A program made the translations under genes and the position numbers. The notes under the pieces are model-generated. The model did no database searches. It was not told where the DNA came from and saw only the letters and a program-made list of their open reading frames with translations. Of a DNA stretch of 64,000 nt, positions 1-11,617 are shown piece by piece. Positions within the stretch are counted from its first letter, which is position 1, and each line of letters starts with the position of its first letter. This DNA comes from Ricordea florida (taxonomy: Eukaryota; Cnidaria; Anthozoa; Corallimorpharia; Ricordeidae): positions 23,212,561 through 23,276,560 of the forward strand of contig OX453281.1 of the NCBI GenBank assembly GCA_949710005.1, in the 5' to 3' direction.

Positions 1-693
1 CTGCACAGAGATATGAAGGCTGCAAATGTTCTCATTACAAAGAATGGTGTGCTCAAGCTGGCTGATTTTGGCTTAGCCCGTGCAATTCACCTCAACAAAG
101 AGCAGGGGCAGCGTTACACCAATCGAGTGGTCACTTTGTGGTACAGACCACCAGAGCTACTGCTTGGGGAAAGAAACTATGGACCACCAATTGATTTATG
201 GGGAGGTGGCTGCATTATGGCAGAGCTTTGGACACGGACACCTATCATGCAAGGAAACTCGGAACAGAACCAGCTGACTCTTATCAGTCATTTGTGTGGT
301 TCAATTGGACCCGAGGTCTGGCCCGGCGTGGAGAATCTAGATCTGTTCAGCAAAATGATCCTTCCTACAAACCAAAAACGGCGTGTAAAAGAAAGACTGC
401 ACCATTATGTCAAGGACCCTTTGGCCCTCGATTTAATTGACAGAATGTTGACCATTGACCCAACTCAAAGAATGGATGCTGATGCAGCGCTCAACCATGA
501 TTTCTTTTGGAGTGATCCAATGCCAACTGATCTTACTCGTACCCTAAGCGCCGTCAACACCTCAATGTTTGAGTTCTTGGCTCCTCCACATCGCCGTGGA
601 CAAATGCAGCCTCCTGCTGCAGGCCCAGTGCGTGCTGGCACTGCCAACCAGCCTGGTGGTGTACAGAGTGGTGCGTTTGACAGAGTCTTCTAG
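1..693 (+). CDS. CDK9: Cyclin-dependent kinase 9, C-terminal part (partial at the window edge)
   Basis: The frame is open from base 1 and enters the kinase at the catalytic loop (LHRDMK, the HRD motif). It continues through DFG (DFGLAR) and the activation segment RYTNRVVTLWYRPPE, whose threonine matches the T-loop site of human CDK9. The C-lobe (WTRTPIMQGN, LDLIDRMLTIDP, NHDFFWSDPMP) and the ending FDRVF also match CDK9 rather than CDK12 or CDK13. The last 230 residues are present in one exon; the N-lobe lies off the left edge. CDK9 with cyclin T forms P-TEFb, which phosphorylates the RNA polymerase II CTD and elongation factors in the nucleus. Family identity is very clear from the sequence. 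The gene converges on TYW3. Confidence 0.96.
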   Translation: MHRDMKAANVLITKNGVLKLADFGLARAIHLNKEQGQRYTNRVVTLWYRPPELLLGERNYGPPIDLWGGGCIMAELWTRTPIMQGNSEQNQLTLISHLCGSIGPEVWPGVENLDLFSKMILPTNQKRRVKERLHHYVKDPLALDLIDRMLTIDPTQRMDADAALNHDFFWSDPMPTDLTRTLSAVNTSMFEFLAPPHRRGQMQPPAAGPVRAGTANQPGGVQSGAFDRVF

Positions 694-2707
694 AGTTTCA
701 TTAATCAACATGACTGTTTCTTTATGTGTAGTAGTAGTGTTACGTATTATTAGGTAGTTGTCATTAGGTATAGTTACCAGAGACACAGTAAATGACATAG
801 AGTCCCCTATTGCCCAAAAAATGTTTCAAAGCAGCAACAAAAAAATTGAAAAATTATTTTGAAAATTAAACAAAAAATACAAACAAAAATGAACTCATTG
901 CAAAAAAAATATCAAAATTTGTCAAAAGAAAGAAAAACAACTTTAAAATGAAGGTCACATGTTGTTTCTTAGTTTAAGGATTTTTTACTTGCATTTAGTG
1001 GGTGGTATGTGTTAATTCACAAAGCGCAAATACCCGCAGCATTTTTGTAACAGGACATTTTACTAGGGCATTTCAGCTCAAGTGCCTAAACAGTATATGG
1101 AGGCTAAACAGGTACACCATTTGTGTATCCGTTCTAGACTTAGTAATTAATCAATTTTCAGAAGAGAGTATACTTAGGAACGTGAAGTAAATAAACAAGA
1201 TTTTTTGTATCTTTTAGTAAATTGGCTGTCAGAAGCATCTGAATCGGAGACAGTTGCTATTTCTAAGATTGTGTTGCAAGCCAGTTTTCCATTTGCGTCA
1301 GCTTTTGTGAACAATAGTAGTTGACATCAAAGTGGTAAAAAATAGTTTTTTTTTTTTTTGCGGAAACATGGGATAATGAGAAGTTTCTTTTAAATTATCG
1401 ATTATCATGACACTGATTTGCGATATCATGACATTGCTTTGTGATACAAGGAAAATGTAATATCTTACTTATGCCAGAACTATTTATGGAGCACTCAATG
1501 AGTGTAGTATCTAGGATTCATGTATTATGAGTTTTATCTCAGTCTATAACTAAAAGTATGAATTGTGTACATTTTGGTGTGTACTGTAGAGATTATCGTA
1601 ATGACTAATTACAATAAGTTGCCTTCGTTTGTAGGTTAGGCAAAGTTGTGTAAGTAACACAGGGCAAGTTTTTGTCTCTGAAGAAAAAGTGCCATGCTTT
1701 GTGATCACGACAGTTGTAGTTATTGGGCATCACTTTGTTGTCATAATAGTTACTACTAAGGTGGAAAAGTTGATAACCAAACTCTAATGTGATTTTCTTG
1801 GCAATCAGTTTAGCCCAGATCACAAATCTATATTTAGAAGTTTAAATCAATTGGAGAATTCTCGAGTGTGGTAGATTTTCAAGTTATAATTTAGTGATTT
1901 TTGTTGTTGAGATCAAAACAGTAATATACCCAGTTTTAACTAACAGTGTGTTCATCAGTGATCCTTGGGTTGCCCTTGCCTACCAGTCACCACAGTGCAA
2001 TTCAAAATGAAAACAAAATACTCCAATAAACTCGATATGGAGCTGGAAAAAGAAATAAAGTGAGATAAAGAGAATTGTTCAAAATGTGTGGTCACTTTTT
2101 GTACATACACTGTCTGTTACTATGTGTCCAGTTTACTTTTTTACAGCTAAGATGAGAATCCCTCTTAAGTCCACCATACATTTCTATATAATTATAGCAT
2201 TTTGGGGGCATTGTCAGTGATTTTTGTGGTTTATAGTTTGTCAATCATTTTACTAATAATAGTTATTGATTTGTACAGGTTTCAAGTGCAATTTGGAGTA
2301 AAAAACTCGAGTAAATTTTTCAGACTTAACAAAATTGCACAAGCCCATGGGGTGTGTGTAAGTTTTATCAGTGTTTATTTATTCCAAACTGACCTAAAAA
2401 ACATTTACTTGTTAACAAAATACATGCAAAAGTTTAATTGCAAATTTCTTCACTCAATTTCAACATTGCATGCTCATTTTTAATTTTCTGCACTGTTTGG
2501 GATTATAGTATTGATGTGTTCTGGGCCAATCAGCATGTTGAAACGTTTGCTTGATCATTATCAGGATACCTACAGCTGTGAAACTCATTAAACTGGTTGC
2601 CTGCCCTATATACACCTCCTTTCCTACCCTGGTCATATTCTTGGAACCTCGAAGCTGACACCTTTGAGAATCTAAAAACATTTTAATTTAAAGATTATTC
2701 AAGATAT
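694..2707 (+). other. CDK9 3' UTR and intergenic stretch
   Basis: No coding region is recognised here. The stretch is AT-rich and includes an A-rich run just after the CDK9 stop. AATAAA-type polyadenylation candidates on + lie near 1190, 2026 and 2054. On the opposite strand, an AATAAA candidate for TYW3 lies near 2379. A copy of a dispersed repeat starts near 2280. I cannot say which poly(A) site is used. Confidence 0.5.
2280..2640. repeat. Dispersed non-autonomous repeat, copy 1
   Basis: This segment shares blocks with 3105-3330 and, in reverse complement, with 46560-46855. The shared blocks include a TCAAATGATTT-type edge followed by GAGTGCAATTT, the block ATACATGCAAAA, and a CAATTTCAACTTTCTGCACT-like block. 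No coding capacity is visible. It looks like a diverged MITE-type family; the exact ends are uncertain. Confidence 0.5.
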
Positions 2708-5700
2708 TTAATCATAGAAAGAAGTGATACATTCTATGAAATCATCTTCATGTGTGTAGTTTTCTTCTGATTTGGATTCAATTTGATGTTTCCAGGAAGA
2801 ATCATTGGAGACATCCCAAGAAACTGTGTGATATTCATTGCCCTTTGCACAACTTGTACCTGTAAACAGAATGAAGGGAGAAATGCATGTTGCAAAAGAA
2901 AACTTCCTTTTAGGATAAAACAATAATGTACAGTCGTGTTCTAAAATTCTGATCTACCATTTCATCCACAACTGGTTTAGGTTGAACTGCTTAGGTTCTA
3001 AATAGGACACTCTTTCAACCATTTTTGCTTGAAACTCTGTAACTCCTGGGAATGGTTATTTTAATCTATCTTTCCTTTCTTTCCTTACATTTACAATTTG
3101 TCTAATAATCAAATGATTTTGAGTGCAATTTGGAATATATAAGCACAAGTAAATTGCCTGTAGGGCAAGTGTCCTTATACAAAATTGCACTCAAAATCAT
3201 TTGATTAGTTCTTAATAATATACATGCAAAAATTCAATTTTAAAATTCTGCTCTCAATTTCAACTTTCTGTGCTGTTTGAGATCAATTGACATGCCTTCA
3301 GCCAACCAGTACATTGGAATTTTTGCACATATATTATTAGTGGATGAACATGGTAACTGACAAAAGTGTGATGATATTTATCCATGATTTTCCCATTAGC
3401 TTTATAAAGTTGATCAACCAAATGAACCAAGCGACACAAAAATATTCAAGTTTTTACTCAAGTATTAATAACCCAACCAAATCAACCTACGAAATGGTTC
3501 ATTCAAATAGCATACTATATGTACCCAGAATTTGTTCTTAAAACAATCTGAGCTCCTAAATATTTTTTTTTAACAACATGAAGCTGCCATTTTCAGCATA
3601 ATAGCTGCTAAGACTGAAGAGGAATTCCACTGGTAATTATAAGGTAATATCCTTAAATCAATAAAACTAGGCAAATTCACTTTCTTGCAAAATTATAATT
3701 TCTGTTAGTTACATTTCAAAAGGAGAAAATGTGTTTGTGTATATTTAAATGACATTTTCAGTAGACGTGAAAATAGAAAAAAAAATTTTGATTGTACATG
3801 CCAACAGAAAGAATTATTACCTTTTTGTCCTAATTCCCTGTGAAGTTTGTCTCCATTCTTGTCTAATGTGTCTTTTAAAGTCATAAAAAATCTATGAAAA
3901 AAAACCCAAGATTATTATTACGGTGCAACTACTCAAACCAAAACCACCCAAATAAATTTTCATACAAATTTTGAATTCCTGTTTTTGACGCTGAATGTTA
4001 CAGATTTTCATTTTGTCGCGAGTTTCTACCGACGAAGGTGATTCGTTTTGAATCATGATATTTTTGCACAGTTATAGAGCAAATTATATGCGTTTTAAGC
4101 GAAATATAAAAGACTTGTAGAGATTCTATTGTTTAGATACTTGATCAAGATCGGATAGTTTGTATGAAAATTTGTATGCGTGGCCTTGCTTCGAGTAGTC
4201 GTACTGTAATATTAGTAAGAATTAGCTTCAATTTGATGGGAATATTAATTTTTGTGTATGTCCTTTTCTTAGCTTGTTAAAATATCAAATACTGTTTCCA
4301 AATCTTTGAACAGAAACAGTTAAATTATTCAATGTGTTAATTATTGCTATCTTCAGCATCTGCCAACTTACCTCGGGTTATAGGAAAAATTTGTATAAAT
4401 TTGTATTAATGTTTTTTTTTCAAATTAATATTTATAATACTGGGAAAGTTAAAATTTCAGCTGTAAATGAACAATTTTTTTTAATGATAAAATTATATTA
4501 TTTTAACATTTATTTGTAAACTCACCTGTTTATTCTATTTTGATTTTCTTGAAGTTTCTCATTGGCAAGAGTAACTAAAAACGCAATGTACTGTAAACAA
4601 AAGGAATCATTAATGATTAAAAGCAACAGTATTTTGAAACTAGCAACAATAACAACAATGCTCAAAAATTTGGGTTGGGCCTCCTGTGGTTTCTGCATTG
4701 ATGTCAATCATTTTTATTCAGTCAAATTAAAATCCTTTTTTTTTCAGTTACTTCTTTATCTGCATCTCACCTTTTCTGACACCATCAGCTCGCCTTTGTG
4801 GATGATGGGTACCTCTAAGTTTTGTGTGCTTCGTACACCCTATAATGAATTGGAGGAATTAGGGCATGTTATCCTAATTTTTTTTTTAACAATCAAACTA
4901 GGCCCACAAGAAAATTATATGTTGGCAACATGAGTTGTATTTGATCAATGGCCAGCCTTCTGGCACATGATAATAAGCCACATAAGGGAAATTGTTTAAT
5001 TTTACTATAAGATGTAATACTTAAGAAATAGAAAACATTTTGCGTGTTTCTATTGATTTATAGAAACACGATTTTTAACCAATCAGTGTGGAAATTTTCC
5101 TTGGGATATTTTCTAAATTAAAAGTGACAATATACAATTCTGTTGATTCTCTTAAATTAGAGTATAGTACTTTACTAAATATCAAGCCCAACTCAAGGTT
5201 GTAGCTGAGAAGATTGGCAGCCAGTTGTGGTAGTCATTCAGCTGACTGACAACGGATTTTTAAATAGACTTTGGTCACAGCTGTAAGTTGAACAAAGGCC
5301 AAAATTCAGCCAGCGATCGCCTTAGTGACAACCCTGCCAGTATTAGGAACAGATGGCAGACAAATGACCAACATTTTGTATTACGCTTAAGAAACTGTAC
5401 TTGTAGCTACTTAATTATATGATTTATTCTAAGCATGTTACCATCTCCACTCTTGACTTACCACTATAACATTGCCTTTCTTGCCTAATACTATGCCAGA
5501 ATTCTTATAGCCAGATACAAGAGCTGCTTTTAACTAGAAAAAAGAAAACAGATGTTTCAGTAATAAAAAGAAAATATTAATATTTTTTATTATTTACATG
5601 TACCACTCCCAGAAAAAAATTATGAAAAAGGCAATGTCTATGGTAAATTCTCTTCCTGGGTATTTACAGTATTTATGTTGACTATATTTTAACAAAATTG

Positions 5701-6144
5701 CAATCACACATTTTATGACAAATTCTGTATGATACTCTCATACTTACTGAGGCAATAATGAAGCTTAACATTGTTAATTTAGTTCTTAATTCTTACCATT
5801 TGTTGTCCTGTGTGAAGGTCTTTACATTGAACATGCAAAACAAATGGTTCAAACTTAAAAGTTGCATCTCCTGCACAGCCACTTAGTGAATTTAACTGCA
5901 AGACAAAAGAAAAAAAATGATAGCATTATAGAAACCAAAAAATATTATTAAATTTTAAACAGATTAAACTTGTTCTTGCCCATCACAGAGGTACCTTCAC
6001 AGCCATTGTCTGGCTTGTCACGCAATACACTCTCCTCTTAGTGTGGGGCATTGCGTGACAAGCCAAACAACAGCTGTGAAGGACACTACCTCATCAATTG
6101 TAGACTGCTTGAAATTCTCAAATACATAACAATGGCAGTAGTTC

Positions 6145-6194
<50 letters not shown>

Positions 6195-7139
6195 GTAATA
6201 ATAATATTAAATCAAAACTTTCAATATGTTTTAACTCTCCCAGGTATCAAGTAACAGATGGTGGTGGTGGTATGTGGACGTCATAATACAGTACCAGTCA
6301 GAAGAGTGTGTTTGTGCATTACGAGGACATTTCATTGTCACGGATCATTCCTTTATTTTCACATTTTCATAATTGTGTATTCGATAATAAATTCCTTTTA
6401 CCTACCAAGTCTTCTTCTCTGGTAGTATCATGACTGACGTAAAGCCACTCGCAGTGCCTTTTCTTCTGATCTGCGAGCTGAATTACAATAAATTAATTTC
6501 AAAAATGTCATGCAACTATTGAAGAATAAAAAACTGATCTAAAAACGCACGACTTTGTTTACCACCAAGAAACGGTGCAAAAATACTGATTACTCTGAAA
6601 ACTGTCGTACAACACTTTTTGTAGTGATCCTTTAGAGCTTTCAAGGTAAACACTGGTTTACTCTGTAATACCGTCATACATTTGAATGGAATGTTTTCTG
6701 CGACTGACATTACGGTTGTATCAGTGAAGAGCACTATTTTGGTCGCTGTTTCTACTTTTACTATTATTTGTTGCTTCTACAAAGACGATCAGACTAACTA
6801 AAGTCCAAATACTATCTAGTATTACTACTAACAAAATACCGGAGTAACTTCAGAATATTCATATCCAACAACTCATAAAGTTGAAGTGACCTCAGAGAAA
6901 ACAGATATCCTTCCAGAGCATGAGCTCGTAGTAAAGAAGTTTTCTTGGCTATTAATGAATTGAATCAGTTCAACAATTTTGTCGTCTATGCTTCCCTTCT
7001 TGCTCAGATCTACTTGAGATAGACAACGTTCCTTTTGCCGCTGGAAAGCCGCCATGTTTAAATCTTGACCCAGTTTGGGAAACACAGCTGACAAGTCATG
7101 ACAGTGGGCTGGTGAGCTGAAAGTAATTTTTGCCGCCAT
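2708..7139 (-). CDS. TYW3: tRNA wybutosine-synthesizing protein 3, complete, eight exons
   Basis: Exons on the minus strand, in reading order, are 7139-6891, 6477-6406, 5895-5797, 5533-5462, 4839-4771, 4590-4526, 3891-3821 and 2859-2708. All introns are GT/AG and the frame stays open for 282 codons plus stop. Human TYW3 is about 260 residues. Family blocks appear in order: FFTTSSCSGRI near residue 70, FKFEPFVLHVQC near 125, SGYKNSGIVLGKKG near 147, then VRSTQNLEVPIIHKGELMV. TYW3 is the SAM-dependent methyltransferase of wybutosine synthesis at position 37 of tRNA-Phe. The acidic, poorly conserved tail (last about 50 residues) is also typical. The start was chosen as the first ATG of exon 1; a later in-frame methionine (LNMAAF) is possible. 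The promoter is shared with CDC26. Confidence 0.93.
3105..3330. repeat. Dispersed non-autonomous repeat, copy 2 (TYW3 intron)
   Basis: Same family as 2280-2640 and 46560-46855. The block TCAAATGATTTTGAGTGCAA occurs here in direct orientation near 3110 and inverted near 3182-3205, so this copy has a short foldback. It lies in the last intron of TYW3. Confidence 0.5.
5993..6083. repeat. Foldback repeat in a TYW3 intron
   Basis: CCTTCACAGCCATTGTCTGG is followed by GCTTGTCACGCAAT, and these return inverted as ATTGCGTGACAAGC then AGCTGTGAAGG. The arms are roughly 38 bp around a short centre. It resembles a small foldback MITE. No coding. Confidence 0.6.
6144..6192. repeat. (ATA)n microsatellite
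   Basis: A run of about 16 ATA/TAA triplets in a TYW3 intron. The poly-isoleucine reading frame across it is spurious. Confidence 0.9.
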
Positions 7140-7175
7140 TTTCTTTCAATTGCATTGATAAATTTTTTGAAAATT
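7140..7175. promoter_or_regulatory. Compact divergent promoter between TYW3 and CDC26
   Basis: Only 36 bp separate the ATG of TYW3 (7139, -) and that of CDC26 (7176, +). At least one 5' UTR must therefore overlap the neighbouring gene's first exon, or both transcripts start almost at the ATG. The gap has no TATA box that I can recognise. Shared control of the two genes is inference. Confidence 0.6.
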
Positions 7176-7403
7176 ATGCTTAGACGAAAACCTACAAGGA
7201 TCGAGCTTAGAAGAGATGATCTCGAAGAATACAACAAGGCGAAGAAACACTGGGTCAAAGACACCAAAATGGAAGAAGAGGTAAAATTGGATGATACGCC
7301 TGTTGGTTTGAATGATCCACGGAGAATTGCGAAGGTTCACGAAAGAATTGGCTACAACCCTCAATCAGTACCGTCGGATGGAACAACTACATTTGTACCC
7401 TAA
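7176..7403 (+). CDS. CDC26: Anaphase-promoting complex subunit CDC26
   Basis: A 75-residue protein in a single coding exon. It begins MLRRKPTRIEL, the hallmark N-terminus of CDC26, which inserts into the TPR superhelix of APC6/CDC16. The start is the ATG at 7176, not the upstream in-frame ATG at 7155, because the family's protein begins exactly at MLRRKPT. The middle is acidic (DDLEEY, MEEEVKLDD). The C-terminal block ERIGYNPQ matches DRIGYKPQ of human CDC26. The protein stabilises APC6 in the APC/C ubiquitin ligase that drives mitotic exit. Its length matches the family (human 85 residues). Confidence 0.92.
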   Translation: MLRRKPTRIELRRDDLEEYNKAKKHWVKDTKMEEEVKLDDTPVGLNDPRRIAKVHERIGYNPQSVPSDGTTTFVP

Positions 7404-8849
7404 GAACATGTGGAGAAACTACGGCATTTTAACAATGACAGAAATTGGTGTAAAGTGGTGTTTGGATTTGAAGGAACGAATTTATGGTCTGTGTCATCAG
7501 CGAAAATATGCAAACACGTAAATATTTCTCAAGACTGCATGCTGTTTCGATCGATGTCATGGCGGAAATTTCGCTAGAGTTTTATCTGTAGGTCTTCTGA
7601 ACTGAGATTTGTGAGGGCAGTAATAAGTGGTCGTCGAAAAGTATCGAAGCGTTTGTGTAAAGTGAAACCTCTACTTTGAGCGTCTTGCATCTACGTAAAA
7701 TGTACGGTATCATATGTTGGAATATGTATAACTGGAATTGGAGTTAGACGTGCAGAGTTTGACAAAACGATTAGTTCATAATCGGATGTGTCTGCACAAA
7801 AACTTTACCCATATGCGACATCCCGCCTGAAAAGGAGAGGTAGGGGGGCTTGCAAGTTGTAGGGAAGGGAGGGGGGGGGGGGGAAGGGTAGTTTCTGGGT
7901 ACATTCTTATGTGGAATATATAGTTATGTGCAGTAGTAACACAGCCCTCCTCCCCCTCCCAAATTAAGATTAAGTGTCATAACCTTCCATCACTTAAAAA
8001 ATTGAGAAAGGTGCTATTTCCCCACACCTCTCTTTCAATTTAGCATCTGTATTTATAACCATTCTACAAGTTGGTTTCTACTGGCAGCTGTGAGATAGAC
8101 AGCATGCATACACAGAGATATAAAATGTCTCTTGTCATGTTGAAAAATGCTTTTGAAATACAGTTCAAAGAAAAGAAATAACTTATTTCCAAGCAACCAT
8201 GAAAAATATGGAAATTCAAGGGTAATCTTTAACAAAATAGAGAACTCTTTTGAGCTGAGAACTTGTAAATGCAGAAATGATTAGCTGCTCTAATACCTCC
8301 TACATTAACAATCCCTTAATTTGAAATACAGTGATGTCTTGTGCAAATATAGTGACTTTGAATTACCCATTAATAGGAAAAGTAGGAAATGTCAAGTGAA
8401 GTTCTGCATTCCTTTGCCTTAAAAATAAGGTTCTTGTGCCTTACCAATAGTGGCTTTGCTTGTCTAACATCTTTTGGCTGAGGGGTGTACAAGTAAGGAG
8501 GACTAGTGCTTCCACAACATAAATCACCTGGAAATCTAACCAGAATGATGTGCAAAAGAGTGAGAGTCTAACAAATCTCCATATCAGTCTTACTATAAAG
8601 GATATTGTAATTGGTATTCAAACAAATAAATGCCCTTTACTGAGTTATTTAATAATCTTAGGGAAGTCTGTGGGAATACAGAAGGAGAAAAGAACTCCCA
8701 AATATTCCCGGATTTTGGCAGAAAATGAAATTAAAGTATGAGACAGAGAAATATATTTGTAGGAGAAACAAGAAGCTATGGTATTTTAATAAGAAATGGA
8801 AGATTAATTCAGTTTAGGCATCTGTGACATGATAATATACCTGTAAATT
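7404..8849. other. CDC26 3' flank; no gene seen
   Basis: No credible coding region. There is a poly-G run near 7870. A sequence block at 8527-8550 (CACCTGGAAATCTAACCAG) recurs at about 9341-9365 with small changes, so part of this stretch is dispersed repeat. Confidence 0.5.
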
Positions 8850-9110
8850 TGTCTTTTGTCGCACAATGTGGTCATCGGATGTTGATCATGACGTTTTGAC
8901 CACTTACTGCTAGTCTTCTTCAGCCGATGGGGTCGACTGATTTCGGCTCACCATTATGTAGCTGTGTGGTCTTCTCTGATTGGTGTGTTTTGATCCTGCT
9001 ATTGTTCATGCTTGCTGTGTTTTCTTCAGGAGTCCACTACCTGCAGACCTTATCTGCAACATTGTAACTTCCTGTGTAACTTTGGTCTTTCCTTTTTTTT
9101 GTGAATTGTA
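8850..9110 (-). mobile_element. Penelope-like terminal fragment with decayed hammerhead core
   Basis: Read on the minus strand, 8923-8890 shows CTGAAGA, a hairpin, then AAAACGTC. This is the order of a hammerhead core (CUGANGA, stem II, GAAAC, GUC) with one change in GAAAC. Penelope-like element termini are known to carry such cores. The limits of the fragment are approximate. Confidence 0.45.
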
Positions 9111-10059
9111 AAATAATGTATGTGTTTGAAATCATAATAATAGTAATAATAAATATAATATTTTTTTTTTTTAAAAAGAATCCTCTTTTATTAAAAATTC
9201 ATGTACAATAAAAAGAGATCAAGAATCAATATGGCTTAAGGTACTATCAAAATTTATAAAAGTTGATAAAACTTGATAAAACAATGAAAAGAAAAAAATA
9301 TATATAATAAAGCACAAATAATAATAATAATAATAAATAAAGCACCTGGCCGGAAATCTAACCAGAATTATGCGTGAAATAACGCAGTTCGCGCCTGGCA
9401 GGAAAAATTCCTCCCCCTCGTTTCAACTGCTTTGCATATTTATTATTTCTGTAACATCTGCGCAAGGGATCTGAGGCAAAAAGACTGGCTGCTTGCAGTC
9501 TACTCGAAACCCTTTGGGTGGAAATGCTGTTTCAAGTTTTTTGCAAATTGAATTTTATGCTTTGACGTTTTGTATCTTTGTATTTAGTCAGAGCCGCAAC
9601 CAAACACAGCACAGTTGCGTCCAGATATCGCTTTCTACCAATCAGACAACCGAAAACTTAAATACACCAATGGTAAATTGAGTAATCTGCCAAAATATTG
9701 CTCACTAGAGGTACAACTCGCTTGTTTCGATTTGCAAATGTGCACTCTCAGAGTCACGTAACCAAGCGAAAACCATAACAAAGAGATGCCTCTTTGAAGT
9801 TTGCCGGGTTTAATAACCAGTCCCCTCTACTAACTATGTCTGGAGGCACAGTAATGCAGTGGGTAGCCTGGTACGCAAACGTCAGTTGAAGAGGAACACA
9901 TCAGAAAGCCCATGAAAGGTCTGCGTGGTGTATAGTGGGTAGCGTGTTAGAATGCAGGTGAGACGGTCCGACGTCCTAGCTCGAATGATGGTATTTTCTT
10001 AACTGGCTCCTTGCATACTTTCATTCCAAATAGACTCTCTTAACGAAGTATTGTGGGGA
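9111..10059. other. Repeat-rich spacer
   Basis: Short ATT/AAT tracts lie near 9135 and 9320, with a repeat block near 9341. A tRNA-like stretch near 9935-9990 has a weak A-box and a degenerate B-box. No gene is seen. Confidence 0.4.
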
Positions 10060-10160
10060 TAGTTCCTCCGACGAAGGGCTAACGCTCGAAACGTCAGCAC
10101 CTCCCATTCACCTTACGGTGGTATAACTTACTTAATCAACTCGTTTGATTTATCCAATCT
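10060..10160 (+). mobile_element. Penelope-like terminal fragment with hammerhead-like core
   Basis: Positions 10068-10095 read CCGACGA, then GGGC-loop-GCTC, then GAAACGTC. This differs from a hammerhead core by C for U at one catalytic-core position. The flank (TTACGGTGGT, then AATCAACTCGTTTGA) recurs in weaker form near 28805-28880. Attribution to Penelope-like elements rests on the family's known ribozyme. Confidence 0.5.
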
Positions 10161-10292
10161 CTTAACGAAGATTTGGATCAATGTAAGTATCTGGGAAACT
10201 GTGCACTCACCCCTCCCCTGACCCAATATTAACGCTAACTTTTTAACATACTGTATTACTTCGTTCGAAGGACTATGGTGCAACCATCAAGT

Positions 10293-10957
10293 TATGGTTA
10301 GCTCTGTTGGTATAGCCCCGGACTACTGTGCGGGAGGTCGTGGGTTCAAATCCTCGACCGGACCAACACTCAGGGTCTTTAAATATATAAACTGAGGAGA
10401 AAGTGCTGCCTTTGTAATGACATCTCCAAATGGTTAGACTTTCTAGTCTTCTAGGATAAGGACGATAAACCGTAGGACGCGTCTCACAGTACTGGTGTGG
10501 GACGTTAAAGAACCCACACACTGTTCGGAAAGAGTAGGGGACGTACGTAGTCCCCGGTATGATGGTTTATCACTTATTATGTTATGGGGGCACCTGTGTA
10601 TTCTACTATTCACTCTAATAAGACTGTGAACTTAAAATATATAAATGGTTTAAACAGATCTAAAAATATAAAAAGGGATACTCTAAATTTTCGATCGCCT
10701 TCTGCGGTCTTCTTCAGAGAATGATGAAGAAGACCGCAGAAGGCGATCGAAAATTTAGAGTATCCCTTTTTATATTTTTAGATCTGTTTAAACCATTTAT
10801 ATATTTTAAGCTATGACCACAGATCGCTCCAGCAGTTTTATAGACTGTGAACTGTTTTGCTGCAATTTGCGCCTTTAATAATCGGTCTGGCAAAGTCCCC
10901 CACAAAAAGTATTGTAAAGCGCTTTGAGCCTTGGATAAAGCGCTATATAAATCCCTC

Positions 10958-10965
<8 letters not shown>
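10293..10965 (+). mobile_element. tRNA-derived SINE with L2-like tail, split by an insertion
   Basis: The head is tRNA-like: TAGCTCTGTTGGTATAGCCC for the A-box region, then GGGTTCAAATCC as the B-box (10343-10354). The body includes GGACGTTAAAGAACCCACAC. The 3' tail GTAAAGCGCTTTGAGCC then AAAGCGCTATATAAAT (about 10913-10952) resembles L2-class LINE tails and runs into an ATT microsatellite. A 209-bp palindromic insertion sits inside, flanked by a 12-bp direct repeat. Not a working tRNA gene. Confidence 0.6.
10633..10841. mobile_element. Palindromic Penelope-like insertion with 12-bp target duplication
   Basis: Positions 10631-10716 and 10725-10810 are perfect reverse complements of each other (86 bp each) around an 8-bp centre. 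The inserted segment is flanked by AGACTGTGAACT at 10621-10632 and 10842-10853. Each arm carries a TGATGA, hairpin, GAAAA order resembling a hammerhead core. Head-to-head arrangements and variable target duplications are known for Penelope-like elements; the attribution is inference. Confidence 0.6.

Positions 10966-11016
<51 letters not shown>
10966..11016. repeat. (ATT)n microsatellite at the SINE tail
   Basis: A run of about 16 ATT triplets directly after the L2-like tail of the SINE, as is common for this tail type. Confidence 0.9.
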
Positions 11017-11048
11017 GTTCATTCCTTGTAGACTCAGGCTAAACTAGG

Positions 11049-11544
11049 ATGTTCAGCCTGGTATATAGTCCTTTGGAGCGGGTTACAACAAGTCACCACA
11101 GGTCCCAGGACTCTCTTTTCCTTCTTTTTTACAGAGTCAGCACTTTCCTTAGTATCTTTCCTGTCCCCAACAATGCTGTTTTCTGGATAACTTCCAGCTT
11201 CACGTTCACACCGATTCGCTTCATGTACTCCTTAAAGTTGACTGATACGGCTCCAAGAGCCCCAATGACAACAGGCACTACGATGACTTTTCGCATGCAC
11301 CAGACTTTTGCAATTTCATCTTTCAATAGTTGGTATTTCTCTACCTTCTCGAGTTCCTTCTCTTTCACCCTGTCATCACCTGGGATGGCAACATCAATCA
11401 CAACAACCTCTCTCTCCTTCTTATCAATAAAGACAATGTCTGGTCTTCTAGCCTCGATTTTCCGATCACACTGGATTGTGAAGTCCCACAGTATTTTGAA
11501 ATTTTCACTCTCCACCACTCCCTCCGGTTTCTGTTCATACCAGC

Positions 11545-11617
<73 letters not shown>

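Noticed and set aside
7146-7364. Antisense frame over CDC26
   Set aside because: A shadow of the well-identified CDC26 gene, with no motif of its own.
10293-10360. Functional tRNA gene
   Set aside because: The arms do not close into a proper cloverleaf, and the sequence continues into a SINE body with an L2-like tail.
10714-11042. Poly-isoleucine and poly-leucine reading frames
   Set aside because: They run across the (ATT)n microsatellite and SINE tail.
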